Shown: positions 52,816 through 61,164 of the stretch, one piece after another | Layout of the letters: each line of letters opens with the position of its first letter | Position numbering within the stretch: position 1 is the first letter of the stretch | Source of the DNA: Hermatobates lingyangjiaoensis | Lineage: Eukaryota > Arthropoda > Insecta > Hemiptera > Hermatobatidae | Direction: 5' to 3' | Assembly: GCA_026182355.1 (NCBI GenBank) | Contig: JAPFBL010000379.1 | Span: 62,001-126,000, forward strand | Length of the DNA stretch: 64,000 nt | Program-made: the position numbers and the translations under genes | The notes under the pieces: model-generated | Seen by the model: only the letters and a program-made list of their open reading frames with translations | Told to the model about the DNA's origin: nothing | The model's database searches: none

Positions 52816-53050
52816 TTTATATAAACAAAATTAAAGTTTATCGGGACTCGGTCAGTTCTTAAGGTTCAAATTAAACTCTCATGACCAATGTTTCAGTTTT
52901 TATTTAAAAACTTTTTCATAGGTCTACAAAACAGAGAAAATATAAGAAATAATTCAATTATTCAAAAATCAAAGATACATAGAAAGCGCAATTAGTTACA
53001 AATTCTGATACATCCAGATAAACTTTAATTTTGTTTTATTTCACTGTCAA
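52816..53050 (-). repeat. PLE-family terminal sequence
   Basis: TTATCGGGACTCGGTCAGTTC, CAATGTTTCAGTTTTTATTT: an inverted relative of 47.86-48.0 kb and, at its start, of 1.67 kb. Confidence 0.5.
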
Positions 53051-53068
53051 TACTTTTATATATATATA

Positions 53069-53099
<31 letters not shown>

Positions 53100-53109
<10 letters not shown>

Positions 53110-53310
53110 TTTCACATAAACACGTGAAATAACAATCAATGATCAAACCACAATATGAAATGGGAAAACAAGACTAAGAGTTTTCCAGTATGGTTTTTGA
53201 CTCGGATGCGGACCGCTTGTTACGTTTGAAAGATCTTAATCTTGTTTTCCCATTTCATATTGTGGTTTATCATTGATTGTTATTTCACGTGTTTATATGG
53301 AATCTTTATA
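53100..53310. mobile_element. AGATCT-class palindrome, decayed
   Basis: ATTTCACATAAACACGTGAAA to AAGACTAAG (left) and AAGATCTTAATCTTG to TTTCACGTGTTTATATGG (right). The plus ribozyme at 53195-53240 has CTCGGATGC for CTGACGA. Confidence 0.65.
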
Positions 53311-53325
53311 TATTTATATATATGT

Positions 53326-53480
53326 ATATGGACTAATTTACCACAATGAAACAATTTTGTTAAACAATGCTCTAAGGTCTTTCGTCAACACATCGTCACT
53401 TGCTCTCTGACGATGTGTTGACGAAAGGTCTTAGAGCATTGTTTTACAAAATTGTTTCATTGTGGTAAATTAGTCCATCT
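53326..53480. mobile_element. AGGCCT-class palindromic hammerhead unit
   Basis: Arms 53328-53400 and 53408-53479 are near-perfect inverted copies with a centre of a few bases (TCACTTGCTC). It has no coding sequence. (TA)n lies on the left. Confidence 0.8.
53403..53440 (+). ncRNA. Hammerhead ribozyme motif, AGGCCT class
   Basis: CTGACGA at 53407-53413, T, weak GT/AC helix II, GAAA, AGGTCT (self-pairing only with G-U), T, AGAG. Confidence 0.55.
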
Positions 53481-53514
53481 ATGACATCAAGTGTTATTTT
53501 GATTATATGTATAT

Positions 53515-53985
53515 ATCATTTTGGACACTTCTTATTGGTTGTGAGTGTTTTTTTCGTTAGACACCTTTCTCCTTCGCACACTTCGTCTGCTTGGCCGCCT
53601 CAGCCTTCACTCCAGAGGAGGGCTCACAGTCCCTACTTAATTCCTCTCCAGGAAGGACGGCGGAGGAGGCCAAGCGTACGAGGGAGACGAAGAGGAAAGA
53701 TGGTTCTCCATACACCCACAACAATAGAATCTACAGAAAACACCAACAACCAGTATCTTATGAAATCCACTAAGCCCATAGGAAACACCAAATTCGACGA
53801 GGTACACTTCCAAGCAAGGACGCCAAGACCTTCATCTAACTCTATTGGAAAATTAAGTAGGGACTTTGAGCCCTCCCCTGGAGTGAAGGCTGAGGCGGCC
53901 AAGCAGACGGAGTGTGCGAAGGAGAAAGGTGTCTAACGGAAAAAAAACACCCACAACCAATAAGAAGTGTCCAAAATGATACGCA
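53515..53985. mobile_element. Foldback element with unassigned centre
   Basis: Arms of roughly 120 bp, 53519-53640 and 53850-53977, are inverted copies (TTTTGGACACTTCTTATTGG mirrored). The unique centre (53700-53850) can be read as MVLHTPTTIESTENTNNQYL and further Thr/Ser/Asn-rich residues on the plus strand, of no known family. There is no hammerhead core. It could be a TIR transposon or a further PLE-type palindrome. Confidence 0.55.
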
Positions 53986-54029
53986 ACAGGGATTGGCTCG
54001 TCTTTTTCAATATCTACTCTGGCATTAAA

Positions 54030-54034
<5 letters not shown>

Positions 54035-54080
<46 letters not shown>
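54035..54080. repeat. (TA)n(GATA)n tract
   Basis: TA repeats then GATAGATAGATAG. Confidence 0.9.
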
Positions 54081-54082
<2 letters not shown>

Positions 54083-54089
54083 GTAACTG

Positions 54090-54240
54090 TTAAATAAGTA
54101 TAACACATAAATGTACTAAATACTTACTAGAATCAATATTTTGAACCGCAGTTTGTCATCAGGTAGAGACCAGAAGAGAAGAAGAAGAAGAAGAGGCACA
54201 ATCGTTCCAGAGGGGTGGTGCAAAGTTGAGCCTGCTCTCT
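54090..54240 (-). mobile_element. ATAT-class hammerhead element, decayed
   Basis: Minus strand at 54128-54170: CTGATGA, C, AAAC...GTTC, AAAA (GAAA lost), ATAT, T, GATTC. Related to the 2.54-kb copy. Confidence 0.5.
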
Positions 54241-54679
54241 GCATGCTATATAAAGTTCTATAGAATGCCAGATTTCGAACTTTGCCTGTAACATATTCAT
54301 ACTTAAAAGTTAAATTCCTATTCAATTTGATATTGATACAATAACATTTCCTCTAAAATACTCTCTTATTTCATTTAGTGTTCGACGTTAAGGGTTACTA
54401 AGATCTTATGATGGTTTCAAAGTTTTTTATTAACAGATGTAAGTGCAGATTGTTTTGCAATATTATAAAGATAATTTGATTGATATCGTAGAAAAACTGT
54501 TTATGTTACAAATATATTAGATTATAATAAACTATTTTTAAGTTTATTACAAATATTTATCTGGTAAAACAAGGTGTAGTTGATAAGATATACAGGTTAT
54601 TGACCTACGTCGTTTCGAGTAAAAATATACGTCGGTTTTAAAAAAAATGTAGTTGAAAAAATAGAATTAAAATTAAGTC

Positions 54680-54915
54680 AGATATTCAACTTTACTTTTA
54701 ACTGCTACAAATAATAGAATCATAATATTACTTAGAAAACCATTATAATCAGGAATCACAATTGTATGCACGAGAGGATATTTTATGACGCTATTGAGTA
54801 GCTGCAGGAGAATGAGTGTTTATCTATGACGAAGTCTTGCTGGTTATTTACAATTACGAGTATATCCTATTTCAGAATTATCTCAAAAATTTGAGGGACA
54901 TAATTTTGTCTCATG
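54680..54915 (+). repeat. Direct repeat, copy 1 (partner 56449-56672)
   Basis: AATCAGGAATCACAATT, TGCACGAGAGG, GAGTAGCTGCAGGAGAATGA, and AGAATTATCTCA are shared in the same order with the copy just after the second rapsyn exon. Non-coding. Confidence 0.7.
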
Positions 54916-55012
54916 ATAAATTTTTAATTTTTTTTTCTAGCCTTATTTTTGCTAAAATAATTATTTCTGTGTTTATATTTAACATCAAAACCTCTATTTT
55001 CATATTGTGGTT

Positions 55013-55013
<1 letters not shown>

Positions 55014-55068
<55 letters not shown>
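55014..55068. repeat. (TA)n tract
   Basis: About 55 bp of pure TA bordering the next palindrome. Confidence 0.95.
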
Positions 55069-55069
<1 letters not shown>

Positions 55070-55280
55070 CCAAACCACAATAAGAATGGGAAAACAAGAC
55101 CAAGATCCCCCAACCGCAACAAGCAGTCCTCGTCAGAGTCAAAAACCCAACTGAGTTGGGTTTTTGACTCTGACGAGGACCGCTTGTTGCGGTTGGGGGA
55201 TCTTGGTCTTGTTTTCCCATTCTTATTGTGGTTTGGTCATTGATTGTTGTTTCGCGTGTTTATGTGAAATCTTCATATAT
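55069..55280. mobile_element. AGATCT-class palindrome with A-to-G changes
   Basis: Arms 55070-55148 and 55150-55230 are inverted copies of the hammerhead family. In the right arm the ribozyme region reads CTGACGAGGACCGC, TTGTTGCGGTTGGGGGATC, TTGG. Compared with the 36.05-kb copy, almost every difference is A to G, including GAAA to GGGG. The left arm carries the complementary T-to-C changes. Both ribozymes must be dead. Confidence 0.75.
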
Positions 55281-55480
55281 ATATTGTAAACAGGAAAACG
55301 ATCCAAAAGGACAAAAAACGTTTCACGATGAATCACGAACACAGAACTAAGGAACAAACACATTTACTGTCTCTAATTTTCGGTTGAACCGTCATCAGGA
55401 GAGTTGAGATAGGGACACCAAGCGCACTTGTGAAGCGACGGTGGGAGACCAACCGTCTCCATATATATATATATAGAAAA
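55281..55480 (-). mobile_element. AATT-class hammerhead element
   Basis: GGAAAACGATCCAAAAGGACA outer sequence, ribozyme, then AAGCGCACTTG and a GACGGTGGGAGACC block; ends at (TA)n. Confidence 0.65.
55368..55404 (-). ncRNA. Hammerhead ribozyme motif, stem III AATT
   Basis: Minus strand: CTCTC, CTGATGA, C, GGTT/AACC, GAAA, AATT, A, GAGAC. Core intact. Confidence 0.7.
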
Positions 55481-55567
55481 TTGTCACAATAACACGTGAT
55501 ATAAATATTCAGGTAACTCACCACAAATTAGAGAAGATAGTCGCTCTAAGGCCTTTCGTTTTCACGT

Positions 55568-55963
55568 TCATACAGAATTCCTTGCAAGGATTGCGAGTTG
55601 GCTTATATTGGACAGACGGGAAAAGGAATGGATACAAGGATTAAGCAACATCAGTATTCAGTTAGAAGACAAGATGATAAAAGTGCCTTGTTCCTACACA
55701 TTAGAGACAAAAATCACATAATTAACTGGAAAGAAGCAAAGGAGTTGGTTTTTATGTCATGTGAAAGAAGAAGAAACATTGTTGAAAGCGCCCTCATAAA
55801 AGACTTTTCTAAGAACTTGGTCAACACTAGTCCAGGCCTTTTTAAATTAGATGAATTTCTAATTGAAGGAATTATCAAACAAATCAAGACTATTTCAACA
55901 GTTATAGGGAAAAATACTGTCAATGATGCCAATCTTACTCCTTCTTTAAATCAAAATTCATAA
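55568..55963 (+). CDS. PLE 4 GIY-YIG endonuclease domain (open, 5'-truncated)
   Basis: An uninterrupted frame of about 132 codons ending TAA: SYRIPCKDCELAYIGQTGKG, MDTRIKQHQYSVRRQDDKSA, LFLHIRDKNHIINWKEAKEL, then ERRRNIVESALIKDF and a C-terminal tail. The signatures are (Y)RIPC..C...YIGQTG with R in xxRIKQH, and the downstream E in ESALI, together the GIY-YIG active-site pattern of PLE nucleases. It starts inside the gene with no proper start codon or RT, so it is not expected to work, but the absence of stops suggests a recent insertion. The AGGCCT-class hammerhead lies 30 bp after the stop. Confidence 0.8.
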   Translation, partial: SYRIPCKDCELAYIGQTGKGMDTRIKQHQYSVRRQDDKSALFLHIRDKNHIINWKEAKELVFMSCERRRNIVESALIKDFSKNLVNTSPGLFKLDEFLIEGIIKQIKTISTVIGKNTVNDANLTPSLNQNS

Positions 55964-55987
55964 CCTGCTTACAACTTGTATTCACTT

Positions 55988-56028
55988 GCTCTCTGACGAC
56001 GTGAAAACGAAAGGCCTTAGAGCGACTA
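55988..56028 (+). ncRNA. Hammerhead ribozyme, stem III AGGCCT (PLE 4)
   Basis: CTGACGA at 55993-55999, C, GT-gaaa-AC helix II, GAAA, AGGCCT, T, AGAG. TCT/AGA pairing is possible for helix I. The mirror arm at 55.55 kb keeps GAAAGGCCTTAG but not CUGANGA. Confidence 0.65.
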
Positions 56029-56247
56029 TCTTCTCTAATTTGTGGTGAGTTACCTGAATATATATATATATATATATATAATTTGTGGATGGGGGAGGCC
56101 CCGCAGTGGTTGAGCTGCCACAGTCCCCACACCTTCTTAGGGACAGCCCTGTCTATAGGGATGGTTTACCTGATGAAGAAGTAGAACAGATATGATAAGA
56201 GTGAGCTGGTTTTGATATGAAAATAACAGAGGATGTGTTTGTTTCAG

Positions 56248-56346
56248 GAGGCAACTCGCTTAGCCCTGGTGTCTGGGGACCAGTGCAGCTACGCCAAGAG
56301 TATCAGGATCATGGGGGATATCTACAGGAAGAAGTCTGAGATCAGC
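56248..56346 (+). CDS. rapsn: Rapsyn-like, next internal exon
   Basis: A 99-bp exon, 33 codons, phase 0 at both ends. Acceptor TTTGTTTCAG|GAG and donor AGC|GTCAGT. It encodes EATRLALVSGDQCSYAKSIR, IMGDIYRKKSEIS. Joined to the exon at 5263-5463 it gives HDYCA-EATRLALVSGDQ, which continues the TPR helix exactly as in rapsyn (C..EA..LAL..GD....A..L...ADI...). No later exon (further TPRs, coiled coil, RING-H2) is visible before the window end. The intron between the two exons is 50,784 bp. Confidence 0.75.
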
Positions 56347-56448
56347 GTCAGTATTCTCATACTATAACACCTGACGATCATGTCATCAGAGCTATATCAA
56401 GTAGTCTTTATCAGAATGTGTAAATGTTTGAAAAAGTAACCTCATGTA

Positions 56449-56672
56449 TTCAACTTTACGTTTTTCTTTTTCAAATATTAGGATCATAACATCACTAGAA
56501 AAACATAATCAGGAATCACAATTCCTGCACGAGAGGGTATTTTATCACTCACCGAGTAGCTGCAGGAGAATGAAAGTTTATTCATGACGAAATCTTACTG
56601 GCTATTTATTATTATATCACATTTGAGAATTATCTCAGAAATTTGAGGAACGTAATTTCTCCTCACGGTATA
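56449..56672 (+). repeat. Direct repeat, copy 2 (partner 54680-54915)
   Basis: It begins about 100 bp after the rapsyn donor. It is roughly 80% alike to copy 1 by eye. It could be a dispersed repeat or part of a local duplication. Confidence 0.7.
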
Positions 56673-56838
56673 TATAAAATATTTTTTTACCGTTTTCGGA
56701 ATTTTAGCCTAGGCTGGACTAGATACCTGTAAGAAGTCGTTTTTCGACTAAGTCGAATCAGCTGGTTCGAATTAACGATCTTGGGTGAAGTATACGGTAA
56801 GCATTGTTAAATACATGCATATTGGTAGTACCACAGAG

Positions 56839-57171
56839 GTTAGTAAACATCTTAGGAAAAGTATTAAGTCTTCACATAAAAAAGTTTATTACAAGAAACT
56901 AAACAACGCGTTTCGAACACTGATGTTCTTCTTCGGGTTGCATCTGCTCTACTGGGGCCGTTGTTCGGGAGGTCAGTCCTTGCTTGGTCTCACCTTCCGA
57001 ACAACCACCCCAGGCAGAGCAGATGTAACCTGAAGAAGAAACACTAAGTGTTTGAAACGCGCTGTTTAGTTTCTTGGAATGAACTTTTTTGCGTGAAGAC
57101 TTAATACTTTTCCTAACATGAGTAAATACCACGTTATAACAGATTGCACAGTTAAGGAAGTTAGTAAACAT
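56839..57171. mobile_element. Palindromic hammerhead retro-unit with 12-bp TSD
   Basis: The 309-bp unit 56851-57159 is flanked by GTTAGTAAACAT at 56839-56850 and 57160-57171. The arms (56855-56945, 57020-57115) mirror each other. The centre holds an inner inverted GC-rich pair (GCATCTGCTCTACTGGGG / CCCCAGGCAGAGCAGATG). The tail AGATTGCACAG is shared with the 23.4-kb unit. Confidence 0.85.
57026..57066 (+). ncRNA. Hammerhead ribozyme motif, ACGCGT class (mutated)
   Basis: CTGAAGA at 57030-57036, two bases, AAACAC-taa-GTGTTT, GAAA, ACGCGC. Its left-arm twin (56920-56950) has CGAAGA for CTGANGA. Confidence 0.6.
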
Positions 57172-57324
57172 GATATTATGAAAATCCGACTTACGTCGTG
57201 AATTGTTGCTGTAAACGTTTGACCGGTTTCACGCGTTGTGTATCTTTAACTGGAACTAATGGATTATTAATTTAATGGATTTTTATAATAATTTGAGGAA
57301 ACATTGCGTGTGCAATGACCAATA

Positions 57325-57425
57325 CAACAATAGGTTAGGTTGCAGTGACAGTCCCACAAGAATGCACACATAGGCCGAATACATTAGCTTTTTGTGATAC
57401 TACACAATAGATAATAAACAAACAG
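57325..57425 (-). repeat. LINE 3' end with (CCTAA)n tail
   Basis: On the plus strand AGGTTAGGTTGCAGTGACAG then CACACATAGGCCGAATAC; on the minus strand this is the same end as at 38.95 and 60.45 kb. Confidence 0.7.
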
Positions 57426-57439
57426 TTGCTGTTGGCCAG

Positions 57440-57545
57440 CCAAACAGAACACCTCTTCTTCTTTTCCTTCTCCTGAAGACGACGGGTTCGAAATATTGAA
57501 ATATGTTGTGTGTTGTTTCTACATGATCTTTTGTTGTAACCGTTT
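57440..57545 (+). mobile_element. ATAT-class hammerhead element
   Basis: Ribozyme followed by GTGTGTTGTTTCTACATGATC, shared with the copy at 57.78 kb. Confidence 0.6.
57469..57508 (+). ncRNA. Hammerhead ribozyme motif, stem III ATAT
   Basis: CTGAAGA at 57473-57479, C, GA...TC helix II, GAAA, ATAT, T, GAAAT. Confidence 0.6.
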
Positions 57546-57584
57546 AAAATATAAATGTAATTCAAAACATGAAACAATCTGTTG

Positions 57585-57860
57585 GGACAACCTTTCAAAG
57601 ATTACAAGAGAAGAACAGTAGAAACATTCAAAACTCACTTCAATATTTCGACCTCATCGTCATTAAGAGAAGAAGATGTTCATGACAACTCGAGTTCAAC
57701 TCTGAGTTGCTGTTTACTAGCCGAGCAGAACTTATCTTATTCTTCTTCTCCTGATGACGATGAGGTCGAAATATTGAAGTGAATTGTGTGTGGTTTCTAC
57801 GGATCTTTTCTTGTAATAGTTTGAACTTATACATATTCAACTGTATCTCATATCTACAGA
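57585..57860. mobile_element. ATAT-class palindromic hammerhead element
   Basis: Arms 57590-57690 and 57735-57850 mirror each other. The left ribozyme (minus, 57645-57675) has TTAATGA for CTGATGA; the right is intact. Confidence 0.7.
57745..57788 (+). ncRNA. Hammerhead ribozyme motif, stem III ATAT
   Basis: CTTCTC, CTGATGA at 57751-57757, C, GA...TC, GAAA, ATAT, T, GAAGTGA. Confidence 0.65.
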
Positions 57861-57984
57861 TTAAACATAATAACATGCACACAAACTTAAGATAGTGGTT
57901 TGAGAATGTAAAGAAAAAGCATTACTAAGGTAAAAAGCAAATGAAATATTATAAGGAAGACAATATAAATTAAAGTGTTATTTG

Positions 57985-58292
57985 TTTATTTGTTTTCCAA
58001 TGCTCACACTTATAGGATTTCACCTTTCAGTGCTGTTCTAGGGGCAGAAAGTGTGGCTCATTTGTTATTTGGCACCCATTTTAGTAATGGGCGAGCCACA
58101 TTACCTGTTGATTCTACATTCGGAGTTCTAGCTTTTAATATATTTTTCCTACTATTATCGTATTTATCGTCTCTAATGGACGACGCACTCAGATTTATTC
58201 ATCTCCACGTGAATAAATCGAGGGCCAGAGTGGGTATCGAACCCCAGACCTACCAGTTTAGATACGAGCACCTTAACCATTGATATCTAATA
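57985..58292 (-). repeat. tRNA-derived SINE
   Basis: Tail CACTTATAGGATTTCACCTTTC at low coordinates, body with CACGTGAATAAATCGAGGGCC, box B (minus) GGTATCGAACCCCAGACC. The middle is partly deleted. The head is cut at about 58285. Confidence 0.75.
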
Positions 58293-58309
58293 TATGAAAT
58301 CTTATATTA

Positions 58310-58668
58310 TAAAGAAGGCAACATAAATTTAAGTGTTATTTGTTTGTTGTTTTCCAATGTTACACTTATAGGCTTTCACCTTTTAGTGAATTCATGAGGG
58401 GGAAGTGGGGCTCATTTATTATTTGGCACCCATTTTACTAATGTGCTAGCATCATTACTTGTTGATTCTACATTGGGAGTCCTATGTGTATCTAGAGTAG
58501 ATATCTTTAATGAGTAAAGGCTCAAGACTGACGGTTTAACGTCTTCTCCGAGGGACGACATATTCCGATTATTCCACGTGAATAAATCGAGGGCCAGAGT
58601 GAGTATCGAACCCCGAACCTACCAGTTCAAGGGCGAGCACCTTAACCACTGAGCTAACCTGGACATCT
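58310..58668 (-). repeat. tRNA-derived SINE, nearly complete
   Basis: Same order as the previous copy, with head CCAGGTTAGCTCAGTGGTTAA (minus) at 58641-58661. The two copies lie in tandem, 20 bp apart, in the same orientation. Confidence 0.8.
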
Positions 58669-59080
58669 ATATATAAATTAAAATAGGATTAGTCCATCGC
58701 AGTATATCTGTTGAGCACATTTTGTGACACCGTTGAGAATTCCCGGTGATATTAAGGGGAAAAAAAAATTCAATTCTTGTGACAACTTTAAGAATTTCCT
58801 GTGATATTAGAGGAGAAAAAACATTCAACCTAAATATTTAAATTGTAAGGAATGATCTGATTCTAGAATGTATAATGAAATATGTCTACCTGTTGAACTG
58901 TTTGCATCTTGACGCCCCAATAGATGTATACATTCACGATTGTAAAATCAAGTCAATGATTTTGAATAACAAATAGCCGGAGTATTAAACGACTTTTTAC
59001 TCCCCTATACATAATTCTAGATATTGAAGTATATATGATCACATATTTACATTATAGTATTTTCTTGTTAGTCGTTTAAT
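58669..59080. other. No recognisable feature
   Basis: AT-rich DNA. The AATTCCCGGTGATATTA / ATTTCCTGTGATATTAG duplication near 58.74 and 58.79 kb is the only local pattern. Confidence 0.4.
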
Positions 59081-59084
59081 TTTG

Positions 59085-59430
59085 AAATTTTATAGACGGA
59101 AGAAGTTAAAGAGGAGCATATAAGTAAATGCATTTATCTCCAGAAAGGACGAAAAATAACTTTTTACGTCTAGTATTCGTATAATAATTTAAGACATTTA
59201 ATCCTTCTACTTCAAAATAGCGCAATAATGGATAGAAAACGAGATTAATTAGAAAACACGATTATAATCCAGGTTCTCCAACCTAATCATTTTATTGATA
59301 TCGATATTTCAATTCGAAGAGAAATAAGATCGGGAAGAGTTAGGGTGGTAAGCCTGATTTTTAAATCCCAGCTCTATTTCATATTATTCCACTCTGTTTT
59401 GTTTACATAATTTTATTTAGCTTTCTTAAA
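59085..59430 (+). repeat. Dispersed repeat, direct copy of 37881-38300
   Basis: Shares GAGTTAGGGTGG, AAGCCTGATTTTTAAATCCC and flanking blocks with the 38-kb copy. No coding capacity. Confidence 0.6.
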
Positions 59431-59839
59431 CCTTTATTTTGGATTATTATGAGTTATTATTCATTGCTTTTCTATTAATTTATTTAATAATTTATTATTG
59501 AACAATTATAAATAAAATAATAATTATATAAATAATAAAAATAATTTGCTATTATTTATTTAATAAATTAAGACAGATCTGTCTAATTTCTTTTCTTTTT
59601 GGCCTGAATAATTAATAAAAAGTAATTATGTTTAAACAAAACATGCTTCTATTAAAAAACAATAAGACTGGCTGGCTGTGTTTGTGGTTTTCTTTTACTT
59701 TATACCTGTATGGTGTATATTGTTTGTGTTCACTATTTATGCATCAATAAGTTGATTAAAGCCTTCAAAATGGCAAACGGGTTGAGATGAAGTAGGCAGT
59801 ATGGTGAAAGGTCGTCAAGAGTGGTAGTATAATTGTGGT

Positions 59840-60485
59840 AGAGCTAGTGAAGTCCTCTTATCGTCACAAAACCCCTTAAATCTGTCACAAACTACACTTT
59901 CTCTCCCTAATGAGAGTTTCCCTATTAACTCTGCCAGTCAAAGGCACACTTTACTGACATTTCAAACAGGTTAGCATCCCATTGCTTCAAACCAATCCTC
60001 TTCGCACCATTTATTTGACTGGCCTCCTACTAGGTCTACAGTTTAAGGACTACCACAGGATCCGTGAGGATTCGATCGTCCCCATCCGAAGAGGGAAAAT
60101 TTCCCGTTACCCCGGGAGTAGGGGTTGCAATGAAACACCATTTATTTGTGTAAAATCAAAAACAAGAAATCAGTTAGTAAAAGTTACTTCTTAAGGCAAG
60201 GAAGAAAAAGAGACAATTCCTCACTTTCTCTGTTAATGCCCTGGTTTGGCTCAAAGAAGAAAAGGAGCATTAGGAGATTATTTCTTTGACCATCTTCAGA
60301 ACTTAGCATCCATTGGTATTAGGGATCTGTCTGGATTTATTGTTCTCTCGAGATGGGTTCGAGTGGACCAGGGACGGGGGAGAATAGCCCCAATTCTTCT
60401 TTGTGGTATCACAAGAGGCCGGCTTGCGGCCTATGTGTGTTCTCTTTCGGGACGTCCACTGTAACCTAACCTAACCTAACCTACT
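59840..60485 (+). pseudogene. LINE C-terminal remnant with (CCTAA)n 3' tail
   Basis: From about 60208: ETIPHFLC, a stop, CPGLAQRRKGALGDYFFDHL, QNLASIGIRDLSGFIVLSRW. HFLxxCP...RR...LG followed by a hydrophobic helix is the usual tail of Jockey/I-type LINE ORF2. A TAA stands where an acidic residue is expected. Upstream frames (59982-60194) are probably the decayed RNase H/RT region. The 3' end GGCCTATGTGTGTTCTC, CACTGTAACC leads into TAACCTAACCTAACCTAACC. Confidence 0.7.
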
Positions 60486-60905
60486 GCTTAAGGCTTTTTC
60501 ATGATTAAAAGTAAGAAAGTAAACATGATATTCGACAAAATACATTACGAAAATTAATCAAAACTTAGCTAAGTTGGCAGAAAAGGTATCACACATGGTA
60601 AATAGGCAATGAATGAAGTACATTTATTGAAAAGGTGAGTTCAAGAAGTCTTTTTTGTTACTGTCTGCTTGTTTGCTTGAATGCTCTGTTAGAGGTATCC
60701 TCGTAGAATTATTTTGAAATTTATGCTTATCTGTTTGAAAATTATGTTTTTTCGTCTCAATAAGTAATTATGTTTAAACAATAAATGTTTGTTTTTAAAT
60801 AAGAACAATTAAACTGGATATTTTAACATCCTTTTGTGGTTTTCTTTCTTTTTACTGTATTTTTGTTTGATTTTGTTTTCTGGTTTCCCTTGATTGATAT
60901 ACTTA
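60486..60905. other. No recognisable feature
   Basis: AT-rich with long T-rich runs (60840-60900). No gene supported. Confidence 0.45.
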
Positions 60906-60909
60906 CTTC

Positions 60910-61145
60910 TTACTTCTTAGTTCGAGCTTCTAAAGCTCTCCGTTTCGATGCTCGGTGTCTCCGGTATAGGTTGGCAGCTATTTGCCAGACTTTGGTGTTG
61001 GTCAGGATTCTTTTCAGAGTGATCTCATCTCCTAGCTTCTTCTTTAGTACTTCTCGCTCGCGCAGGAAATGCGAGCACTGGAGAAGAATATGTTCTAGAC
61101 TTCTTGGTTGATATTCCGTGGATATATTTGTTTTTGCTCTACTTA
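60910..61145 (-). pseudogene. LINE C-terminal fragment
   Basis: The minus-strand frame reads EYQPRSLEHILLQCSHFLRE, REVLKKKLGDEITLKRILTN, TKVWQIAANLYRR. (S)xEHILLxCxxxxxxRxxL is the non-LTR retrotransposon C-terminal motif. It is a different LINE family from the one at 60.2 kb. The upstream reverse transcriptase is absent. Confidence 0.7.
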
Positions 61146-61164
61146 TTCCTTTAATAAATTGTTT

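Larger units (their letters stand above)
55504..56064 (+). mobile_element. Penelope-like element 4, minimal, with inverted ends
   Basis: Left arm 55506-55566 is the reverse complement of right arm 55999-56062. Both outer sides are (TA)n. Between the arms lies only a GIY-YIG reading frame, so the insertion is a 5'-truncated PLE whose missing 5' part is replaced by an inverted terminal repeat. Confidence 0.85.
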
